64,000 nt of DNA from Lolium rigidum (taxonomy: Eukaryota > Streptophyta > Magnoliopsida > Poales > Poaceae): the NCBI RefSeq assembly GCF_022539505.1, contig NC_061510.1, positions 32,637,047 through 32,701,046 on the forward strand. The letters are read 5' to 3'. Of this stretch, positions 55,920 to 64,000 are shown piece by piece (the stretch's first letter is position 1; the number at the start of each line of letters is the position of its first letter). The notes beneath the pieces were generated by a model. That model had not been told where the DNA came from. It worked only from the letters and a program-made list of their open reading frames with translations, and made no database searches. A program made the translations under genes and the position numbers.

Positions 55920-57167
55920 AATACAGAGATAGATAGATTATTGCGTTTATCATTTTTACCGTGAATAGTAATGGCTACAAGAAATCGGTGATTATTTTTT
56001 GCGTTAAAATTAATGGCTACAACAAATCGATGATGATTTATCATTTTTTGCGTGAAAAGTAATGCCTAAAAGAGTTGGGCTTATAATTTTTAGCGCGTGA
56101 AAAATAATACAGAAAACCGCCATTTAGCATACTTAGAGGGTGGAAGCTAACCGCCGACAGAGAGAGAGAGATGGGGGTTATCCTGCCCGTTAGATCATAC
56201 GATCAATGGTCGGCGGGCACGATCCGCGTGACATGGGCTAGACCAATCAGGGCAATGTTGCACATCTGCGAGAATTTGTGAAGGGAGAGGGCAAAACTGA
56301 GTAGTATCAAGAAACCAATGGCACCTGAGTAGTAAACATACTAAGGGATTCAAATATGAGATTTAAAAAATAGAAAATACGTGTTTTGTACAATGAAACT
56401 CATCTTGGCCTACCTCAAACTTTTTGCAATATAAATATACATGAGTGTGAGAACTGTGGCCTCATTTAGACAAAGTATGTTTTGAGGAAAGTTGTTTTGG
56501 GAAGGGCTTATTATGGAAAATCATGCACCTTCATAGCTACTAGGTGATTTGAGAAGTGGCAATTTGTGGTAAAACTTGATTTATCTATGACTTATCTATG
56601 ATTCGAGAAGTGGCAATTTGTGGTAAAGTCTCCATGAGTAAGTGCCACTCTTTTTCGGAATTTTTTGGACATTAAATGACTCATTTAACTAGTTAATCCC
56701 ATTTGTTGACTCTTTATTGACCAGCCACTTGAGGGTAAAACTGAGCATATTGCACTAGCCAGCATTAGCACTCAAGGGGAAAACTGAGCACACAAAAAAT
56801 GCTAGTATAAGACTCGAGGGTATACCTGATTATATCTAAATTTTCAGGGTTAGACTCGAGGACGCGTGTTGCGGTGCAGAAATGGAAGACGTGCAATTGT
56901 TGACGCGACTCGCGGTGCAGAAGTCGAAGACGTGCAATCGTGGACGCGTGTCGCGTTGCAGAAGTCCAAGACGTGCAGACGTGCAACGGTGGACGCGTAG
57001 GACGCGGGTCGCATTAACCACCTCTCGCCTTTATAGACGCCTCCTCGCACTATCTCTGTCACTCTCACTCGCTCACGCAACGCCGCCTCTCTCACGTCCC
57101 ATCATCTTCTCCAAAGCAAAAAACCCTCCCCCTCTCCCTCTCCCTCTCCCTCTCCTCTGCCGGCGAG
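55920..57167 (+). promoter_or_regulatory. Upstream region of the zf-XS gene, shared with the F-box gene of MULE A
   Basis: Colinear with about 31020-32339: the 'ttatcattttttgcgtgaaa' repeats, 'ggtcggcgggcacgatccgc', 'catagctactaggtgatttg' and 'ggacgcgtgttgcggtgcag'. It contains about 3.5 copies of a 42-bp unit at 56860-57005 (two in MULE A). A CT-rich tract ('ccctctccctctccctctcc') lies just before the start codon, and 'cctttatagac' at about 57028 is a weak TATA candidate. Confidence 0.7.
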
Positions 57168-60013
57168 ATGGACAAGGAGAATGCCAATCCCATCGTCCAC
57201 GATGTTGTCGGCTCCAAGCGCGACACCTCCCTCTTCGACGTCGTCCCCTCAACGGTTGTCGCCGCCGGTGCATCGGAGGCTGCCGTCGGTGGCAGTCAGA
57301 TCCCCGCGGGATGGGACCCCTATGAGGAGGTGCCGTACGAGGCGCCCCCGAACCCCTACGACACCTTCATGGACGACCCATGGAACGAAGTAACTACAGT
57401 TTGCTCCCTTTTTTGTTCCCCATTCCTTTTTGAACCCTATTTTTGCTGGTGTAGATGGATCTGTATATGGATGAGTATTTGGTTAATATTTGCGCCGATT
57501 TTATTCCATTTTGTTTTGATCCCTTCTTGATTTCATTTAAGATTTAGGGTTCGGCCGTTCGGTAAATTTATGAAACTAATAATGGGATCTCAATCGGTTA
57601 ATTTATGCAAGTAATCATGGGATCTCAATCAGTTATTTTATGCATGAATCAAAAGATATCAACCGTTTAATTTTGCAAATAATCTGGAATGTGTTCAAGT
57701 TCAGATCTGGAATCTATTTCTTTGTCTATGATGAATCGTTGGGCACAAATTTTTACAGGGAGGGTTCAGCGAACCATTGTTGTGTAAAAATCTATTGTGC
57801 ATGAGCTTTGGTTCGCTAACCCCTTTCCTGTAGATATATAATCGTGTCCACTCTAACTGAGGCTGTGTACTTTGGCAGCGACGACGAGCACCATGACACT
57901 GATACGTCTCCGACATATCGATAATTTCTTATGTTCCATGCCACATTATTGATGATATCTACATGTTTTATGCATACTTTATGTCATATTTATGCGTTAT
58001 CCGGAACTAACCTATTGACGAGATGCCGAAGGGCCAGTTCCTCTTTTCTGCTGTTTTTGGTTTCAGAAATCCTAGTAAGGAAATATTCTCGGAATCGGAC
58101 GAAATCAACGCCCAGCATCCTATTTTTCCATGAAGCTTCCAGAACACCCGAGAGTCGCTAGAGGGGGGGCCACAGGGGCCCCAGATGATAGGCCGGCGCG
58201 GCCCAGGCCCTGGCCGCGCCACCTTATGGTGTCGTCGCCTCGTTGACCTCCTGACGCCGCCTCTTCGCCTATATAAAGCCCCTCGACCTAAAACCTCGAT
58301 ACCGAGAGCGATGATACGGAAAACCTTCCAGAGCCGCCGCCATCGCGAAGCCAAGATCTGGGGGACAGGAGTTTCTGTTCCGGCACGCCGCCGGGACGGG
58401 GAAGTGCCCCCGAAAGGCTCCTCCATCGAAACCACCGCCATCTTCATCACCGCTGCTGTCTCCCATGAGGAGGGAGTAGTTCTCCATCGAGGCTCGGGGC
58501 TGTACCGGTAGCTATGTGGTTCATCTCTCTCCTATGTACTTCAATACAATAATCTCATGAGCTGCCTTACATGATTGAGATTCATATGATGATGCTTGTA
58601 ATCTAGATGTCGTTATGCTAGTCAAGTGAATTTTACTTATGTGATCTCCGGAGACCGCTTGTCCCACGTGTGTAAAGGTGACAGAGTGTGTGCACCGTGT
58701 GGGTCTCTTAGGCTATATTTCACGTAATACTTATTCACCGTTATGAATGGCATAGTGAAGTGCTTATTTATATCTCTTTATGATTGCAATGTGTTTTGTA
58801 TCACAATTTATCTATGTGCTACTCTAGTGATGTTATTAAAGTAGTTTTATTCCTCCCGCACGGTGTAATGGTGACAAGTGTGTGCATCCGTGTTAGTACT
58901 TGGCGTAGGCTATGATTGTGATCTCTTGTAGATTATGAAGTTAACTATTGCTATGATGGTATTGATGTGATCTATTCCTCCTACATAGTGTGAAGGTGAC
59001 AATGTGCATGCTATGTTAGTACTTGGTTTAGTCGTGTTCATCTTTCATGCACTCTAAGGTTATTTAAATATGAACATTGAATTGTGGAGCTTGTTAACTC
59101 CAGCATTGAGGGTTCGTGTAATCCTACGCAATGGTGTTCATCATCCAACAAGAGAGTCTAGAGTATGCATTTATCTATTCTGTTATGTGATCAATGTTGA
59201 GAGTGTCCACTAGTGAAAGTATGATCCCTAGGCCTTGTTCCTAAATACTGCTATTGCTGCTTGTTTACTCGTTTCTATCGCGTTACTACTGCTACGCGTT
59301 ACTACTGCTTGTTTACTGTCATGGGCAAAGCACTTTTCTGGTGCTGTTGCTACTATTTATTTATACCACCTGTATTTCACTATCTTTTCGCCGAACTAGT
59401 GCACCTTTTAGGTGTGTTGGGGACACAAGAGACTTCTTGCTTTGTGGTTGCAGGGTTGTATGAGAGGGATATCTTTGACCTCTTCCTCCCTCAGTTCGAT
59501 AAACCTTGGGTGATCCACTTAAGGGAAAACTTGCTGCTATTCTACAAACCTCTGCTCTTGGAGGCCCAACACTGTCTACAGGAAAAGGAGGGGGTGTAGA
59601 CATCAGACACCAAGACTCGGTAGGTGCTACGGAGGCTGCAGGTCGGCCAGTACGTCTCCTACTTCGCCAAGGGTGTCTACAGGTGCCCCTTCTGCACTAG
59701 GAGACTCGGCGGCACCGACTTCAACTGCCTCCTCACGCATGCCGAGAACATCAGCAACATGTTCCCCAAGTTCGGCACGACGGTGAACCCCTACTCCTTC
59801 CGCGCCAAGCACAAGGCGCTCGGCATGCACCTCCGCAGCTTCCAGCGGGTGGAGATTGCCGCCGGGCGCATGCCTCCGCTCAAGTCCAAGGTGCCCAAGC
59901 GGAGCAACAAGTGGAGGCAGAGCCAGATAGGGTGGGCGGAGTCCTGGACGTGTGCTGCTGCTGCCTCCTCCATTTTGTTATTAGCTAGGGAACCCTTGTT
60001 GTTATGTTGTTAG
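57168..60013 (+). pseudogene. zf-XS zinc-finger gene split by a solo LTR
   Basis: Exon 1 57168-57389 (MDKENANPIVHDVVGS..MDDPWNE, donor GAA|GTAACT, phase 0). A later exon begins at 57879 after 'ctttggcag' and is cut at 57899 by the solo LTR, resuming at 59611 and ending at 60013. It reads DDEHHDTKTR, an in-frame TAG (59621-59623), then LRRLQVGQYVSYFAKGVYRC. CPFC, LLTHAENI and RAKHKALGMHLRSF supply the Cys-Cys-His-His pattern of zf-XS, a domain of SGS3/FDM-type RNA-silencing proteins. No XS or coiled-coil domain follows, so the protein would be short (under 250 residues). The phases of exon 1 and the 57879 exon do not match; a small exon near 57455-57481 (MDLYMDEYL) may intervene, but I could not resolve it. 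Probably non-functional. Confidence 0.65.
57900..59605 (+). mobile_element. Solo LTR, TGATACGTCTCC family (1706 bp), in the zf-XS gene
   Basis: Starts TGATACGTCTCCGACATATC, ends GGTGTAGACATCA, with duplication GACAC (57895-57899 and 59606-59610). No interior remains, so it is the product of LTR-LTR recombination. Related LTR at 15292-16681. Confidence 0.92.
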
Positions 60014-60633
60014 TATGATGGTGATGCGAAGAACCTCGAACCTGATAGTATGTTGGCTGTATGCAGCTTATTATCTAGGGAGGGATCCCTATTATCTATC
60101 ATATTATCTATCCCTATTCTACTATATGACTGTGTGAATTTATCGTACATTACCCTGGAGATTTTCTCTAGATTTAACTACATACATATGGACCAGAGAG
60201 AGTGCTAGATTTACTGCCATATTGGGCAAACAACAAGGGCCAAAAGACACAAATAATTGAAGAAAGACAGAAATGCAAGCTTCTCTAGATTTGATTCTAA
60301 TTAGGTGAAAAAAGACAGAGATAAAGAGGGGGAAAGGTACTCTTAAAAATGCCAATTTGGGCCGAGAGAGACAGAACCCAACTTCTGTTCACGTGCAACC
60401 AAACGCTGTCTCATCCTGTCCCACGCGGTCCCTTTCTACAAGCCCCACGCGACGTGGCCCCACATGACGCGGCCCCACACGTCAGCACGGAACGGTCAAC
60501 TAAACAGGAATCCTGCCGTTTGAGATCCTTCTGCGGGTTTCAAACAAGGGCTTGGGGAAAACTGAGCAAAAACTAAGGAGCTGGGAAAAAATGAGTACAA
60601 CTAAGGACCTGAGGGCAGGAGAATAGAAAACCC
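60014..60633. other. 3' flank of the zf-XS gene and right terminus of MULE B
   Basis: From about 60205 it aligns with 33870-34327 of MULE A ('ctgccatattgggcaaa', 'gccaatttgggccgagagag', 'cccacgcgacgtggcccc'). No gene. Confidence 0.7.
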
Positions 60634-60684
60634 TATATATTTTGGGCGGTTTAAAATTTACGAATTTACGGATCTGAGAGAGCG

Positions 60685-61854
60685 TGTTGTCATCCGAAAC
60701 CCACCGGCGGGCAGCGACGGGCAACACCGTAGAGCCGGGAACAACCTAGAGCTGCGGCTGGCTGAGGTCCCTCCGAGCGACGGCCCGCAAAGCCTTCTGG
60801 TCACACGTCCGATGCTGATCGCAAGGGCGTGCCACCTGACCTATACCTGGTCAGGAAGGTGATGGAGATGCCTCGCTTAGTTTCCTGCATGGCATACACG
60901 TAAACATTAAATACGAGCCTCGATCGGCTCTCGAAGTTATCCCGTGAATCGGCTCAAGGAGCCGATCCACCCATGATTCGTACGGGGTGCACGAATATAT
61001 GGTGGTCCTGCTTGATCAAGATAAAGCTAATGAGATCTACGACGATTTAGGGTTTTCACCGCATAATCGGATCATCCTACTCCAGATTGGGCCTCGCGGC
61101 CACGCACGGTGATCGTAAGCCGATCCTAGACAAGGCCTAAAAACCAACACGAGGTTGATCCCCGGAACATCCTGTCTAGGACTAGCAAACGACACCCTAC
61201 GTGCCGCTGGATCCTCCCCTCCTTTGTAAGGCCTAACTATTGCAGATATTAAACTAATCCTTGATGAACAAGGAGCAATCGTAACGGATCGGATCTACTA
61301 AATAATGATCAAGCGGGGTGCCGCCCCTACACCTAAGATAGGTGTAAGGGCGGCTAGATATGCAAGGGTTGCACTACGCTAGCATGTTACGCGAAGAACT
61401 ATGCTAACCCTAACACATCTATGATAACTACGTTGCTCGCCATCAACAAGGCTTCAGTACGAGCAACACATGAACAACGTGGAGCTTAGTGCTGCCTAGA
61501 TCGCAAGATGCGATCTAGGCAGCATGTTGCTTACCGGTAGAAACCCTCGAGACGAAGGAGTTGGCGATGCGCCGAGATTGATTTGTTTGGTTGAACGTTG
61601 GTTGTTGTTTATTCCATAAACCCTAGATACATATTTATAGTCCGGGGGACTTTCTAACGTGGGAATAATCCCCACCGTGCACGAGACAAACTCTAACTTT
61701 TAATCTACGATGCAATCTACTATAACTAAAGATACATGGGCAATCTAGCCCAACTTTGCATATAAGACCGATCCACGTATTTCTCCCGTATATAATCTTC
61801 AAGCCCATCTTGATCGTGGCCCACCTCTGACTCGGTCAAATTCTGGTGATAACA
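60685..61854 (-). mobile_element. Solo LTR of the first Gypsy family, reverse orientation
   Basis: On the plus strand it runs from TGTTGTCATCCGAAACC to ..GAATTTTGGTGATAACA-type sequence ('aaattctggtgataaca' at the end), 1170 bp, matching the LTRs at 4589 and 10503 in reverse. The duplication GAGCG at 60680-60684 and 61855-61859 proves an independent insertion. It is visibly more diverged from the other two LTRs than they are from each other. Confidence 0.93.
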
Positions 61855-61859
61855 GAGCG

Positions 61860-62180
61860 ACCAGTGCAAATTTCGAATATGCACAAATTTGTCGGTATTT
61901 TTAATTCTGTGTAGACATGAATACAAATTATTTCATCCTGAGATTTTGCAGGAACCTAGAGTACGTGGGCCAATCGTCAACATCTATGATTCTATTTCGA
62001 ATTTTTTTTGAAACATTAAAATGTCGATTTTGAAAAAGTAAAAGATATTTCAATGATGGGCTCAGTCCATCAAAGACATTTTTCGGGGTGCAGCCCCACC
62101 ATTTGGATCCTGCATGCCTATTTTCTCGAATACAAGCTGTGTACTTTTTTTTAATTGCTAGATCCACGTAGTAAATATTA
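61860..62180. other. AT-rich intergenic sequence
   Basis: No reading frame with recognisable product, no element ends. Target sequence of the solo LTR. Confidence 0.4.
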
Positions 62181-62496
62181 TGCTAGTCATAGTGCATAGT
62201 ATTATATAGTAATATATATTATGTTTATGATATTTATCTATGATAATATCTTTATAGTGGGTATTTTTATAGAATCGTATCATAACCTTATAAAATTATT
62301 GTTTTGTATAATCTCAATGTAAATCTATGTACAAGATATATATTTGACATTAATTTTTTCTGTAACATGCGCTATCATACAGTATCTACATATTTTACTC
62401 TAATTCTATCTTTCCTCCTTAATTAAATGACACATCAGCATTTTTGTGGGCCTAAGGTGCATGATACTACCTAAAATACTAGCACCATAGCCAGCC
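62181..62496. mobile_element. Tourist-like MITE candidate
   Basis: Ends are imperfect inverted repeats of about 40 bases ('gctagtcatagtgcatagta' and, reversed, 'gctggctatggtgctagtat'), flanked by TTA on both sides (62178-62180 and 62497-62499), the PIF/Harbinger-type target. AT-rich interior, no ORF. Confidence 0.55.
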
Positions 62497-62504
62497 TTAA
62501 CCAT

Positions 62505-62945
62505 CAATGATCACATCAATCCTGAGCTATGTTTATTTTGGAAGAGAATTACTTCTTTTAACCAAAATTGATCCCGAAAATCATGCCAATCAGTTATCGC
62601 TACATTTTAGAGAGCCTATATATAGATATGGGAAAGATTTGATACGCAACTAATGAATCATTTCAAAAAAAAATATCTTTGGATTCTGTATGATGTATAC
62701 AACGGTATTAGCTACAATAGAAGATGCCACGATGGTATAAAAAAATATTTGAATTGTTTGATCCATGTAGTTAACTATCAATGAATCCGATCAAATCCTG
62801 AACTGTATTTCTTTTGGAACAGATCACTCCTTTTAACCAAAATTGATCCCAAAAATCACGTCAATCAATTATTGCTAAATTTAGAGAACTTATATGGAAA
62901 AGTGGAAGATTTGATACGCAGCTAATGAATAATATAAAAAACTAT
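62505..62945 (+). repeat. Direct duplication of about 170 bp upstream of the cystatin-like gene
   Basis: 'cttttaaccaaaattgatcc' through 'gatttgatacgcaactaatg' occurs at about 62505-62665 and again at about 62772-62930, with substitutions (about 265 bases apart). It lies within 500 bases of the start codon, so it may duplicate promoter elements. Confidence 0.8.
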
Positions 62946-62985
62946 TTTTAACCATTTCTTCGCAACGCAGCTAGGCCTAATGCAA

Positions 62986-62993
62986 TATAAATA
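62986..62993 (+). promoter_or_regulatory. TATA box of the cystatin-like gene
   Basis: TATAAATA in 'gcaatataaataccccaaag', 99 bases upstream of the ATG at 63092, leaving a 5' leader of about 65-70 bases. Confidence 0.75.
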
Positions 62994-63091
62994 CCCCAAA
63001 GCATCGTCGATTATCTCCCAAGGAAACAACTTGCACCTTACAGATACGAACTTGTAATACTTAGCAGTAAGGTGTCATCCCAAGCCACACC

Positions 63092-63421
63092 ATGAGAAAT
63101 ACTCTCTTATTTACCGTTGCCATTGTAGCCATTTATGCCATGGCAGTTCTTGGTGCAGGTTCACCAATAGACACCAATAATCCAGACATCCAATGGCTTG
63201 GCCAGTGGGCGGTGGCTGTGCACGTCCATCAGGCACACGATGGGATCAAATTCAACAAAGTTCTGAGAGCTGAGCTTGATGAGGAGTCCCCACTAGGAAA
63301 AACCCTCTATCTTCTCATCGATGCAACCAACCGAGATGGCAAGGATGCCAAATACGAGGCGGTTTTGAACCAGAGCGCCGCGTCGAGGCGTGCTCTTGTG
63401 TCCTTTAAGCCGGCTAATTGA
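63092..63421 (+). CDS. Secreted cystatin-like (phytocystatin-fold) protein, single exon
   Basis: 109 residues, ATG at 63092, TGA at 63419-63421. The first 20-22 residues (MRNTLLFTVAIVAIYAMAVL) form a signal peptide. The mature part follows the phytocystatin pattern: a Pro-Ile-Asp-Thr-Asn-Asn-Pro-Asp start, then WLGQWAVAVHVHQAHDGIKF on the helix (compare the plant LARFAV-type segment), KVLRAELDEE, YLLIDATNRDGK and a C-terminal LVSFKPAN matching the family's strand. The papain-binding loop motif QxVxG is absent (DEESPLGK occupies the position) and there is no clear Gly-Gly at the mature N-terminus, so inhibition of cysteine proteases is doubtful. A TATA box and a duplicated upstream region are present. 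It looks intact and is not inside an element. Confidence 0.75.
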   Translation: MRNTLLFTVAIVAIYAMAVLGAGSPIDTNNPDIQWLGQWAVAVHVHQAHDGIKFNKVLRAELDEESPLGKTLYLLIDATNRDGKDAKYEAVLNQSAASRRALVSFKPAN

Positions 63422-64000
63422 GCAAAAATGGCATTGTGATCATGTTGCTGCAATAATTATTTGATGCAATAACAAGGTGTTTTTTTATATACTATGCATC
63501 TTATGGACTCGATTTCAAATGTGTGATGTTTTGTTGTCATATAAAATTTTCTCAACAAGCGTGTCTCTCTTATTTATCTACTTAATTTGATCATTTACTC
63601 ACAGTTGATCATGGAACAATCATCGTGCTCAAATCCAATATCCTACATCGAATACAACTCCCCGCAATCTGCAAATACTGAATCGACGATCCCATCCACC
63701 TCATACCGCTAGCACCTTCCCACTTCATGCTTCCCCGCTCGTCCCGATGCAAGCCCTAGGCACGCCGTTGCCATTTCTTCGTGTCGTTACTGCCGTCTCA
63801 AGCATCGCCGTGTTGCCTCTATCGATCCTCCATCAATAGAATGTTGTAGCATTGTGTGCGCAACCACCTCTTCCCTATCACCAATAGGTCCTCCTACTTT
63901 CCCACGGTGCCAACATGTATGAATCTATGCCCAATATATACCTACTTAATCCACATACACACACAAATACATATATTGTAGATCTATTGTAACATCCATG
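63422..64000. other. Downstream sequence of the cystatin-like gene, nothing recognised
   Basis: 3' UTR candidate with 'caataattatttgatgcaat' up to about 63500; then a C-rich stretch (63640-63900) without domain-bearing frames. Confidence 0.35.

Larger units (their letters stand above)
54256..60633. mobile_element. MULE B: Mutator-like element carrying a zf-XS gene
   Basis: Left end TGGATTTCTATTTTCGTACC (54256), right end ..AGGAGAATAGAAAACCC (60633), with a perfect 9-bp duplication TATATATTT at 54247-54255 and 60634-60642. The left TIR continues 'tcaggtacttagttgtgctc', 'agttttccccaccctcttag' and so on, mirrored near 60570-60633. Without the solo LTR the element is about 4.7 kb. No transposase. 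The ends, a segment at 55027-55131 ('gatatcggcatcggcatcgt'), the cargo gene's upstream region and its downstream flank all correspond to MULE A. Confidence 0.9.

Noticed and set aside
61726..62167. Small minus-strand frames near the second solo LTR
   Set aside because: Under 80 codons, partly inside the LTR, no recognisable product.

Overview
The window is plant nuclear DNA, most likely from a Pooideae/Triticeae-type grass. The evidence is the density and type of transposable elements: LTRs beginning TGATACGTCTC, CACTA elements with 'ttagtcccggtt' or 'tgtggcgcac' subterminal repeats, Stowaway ends CTCCCTC..GAGGGAG and a gag of Tat/Retand type. The few cellular-type genes (F-box/DUF295, B3, zf-XS, a cystatin-like secreted protein) are spliced or single-exon grass families. 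The species is inferred. I see no rRNA, tRNA or CRISPR.

Layout. 1-425: 3' end of an F-box/DUF295 gene. 426-3480: low-copy sequence with one possible coding exon and a ~620-bp tandem repeat. 3540-12065: a CACTA-like element (GGGCCGGCCC array plus one terminus) into which a gag-only Gypsy element (4589-11672, TSD GCTAT) has inserted. 12066-16952: stacked retrotransposon remnants. 16955-35537: a five-level nest of an old LTR, a Stowaway-type MITE (17453-34460), a Mutator-like element 'MULE A' (17601-34327), an LTR retrotransposon (18487-30189, TSD ATCGT) and a CACTA element (22791-27378, TSD CCA). MULE A carries a B3-domain gene (-) and an F-box/DUF295 gene (+).

36293-50374: a 14-kb CACTA element (TSD CAT) with a degraded TNP2 transposase, a degraded Ulp1-like protease gene and two passenger genes, one with an AP2/ERF domain that is split by a 3.9-kb LTR-type insertion (40707-44629, TSD CGACA). 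50972-53914: a small Copia element (TSD CATTC) whose protease/integrase block is inverted relative to its RT/RNase H. 54256-60633: a second element, 'MULE B' (perfect 9-bp TSD TATATATTT), with the same ends and the same gene-upstream and gene-downstream DNA as MULE A but carrying a zf-XS zinc-finger gene, itself split by a solo LTR (57900-59605, TSD GACAC). 60685-61854: a solo LTR of the first Gypsy family in reverse orientation (TSD GAGCG). 61860-64000: AT-rich DNA and the one gene that looks intact and independent of a transposon, a secreted cystatin-like protein (63092-63421).

The most interesting feature is the pair of MULEs: two elements with matching termini and a shared promoter/5'-leader/start-codon cassette but unrelated coding domains. 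In MULE A an LTR retrotransposon landed so precisely that its first bases supply an in-frame stop codon, trimming rather than destroying the B3 protein. Boundaries of most elements are supported by matching target-site duplications read directly from the sequence.
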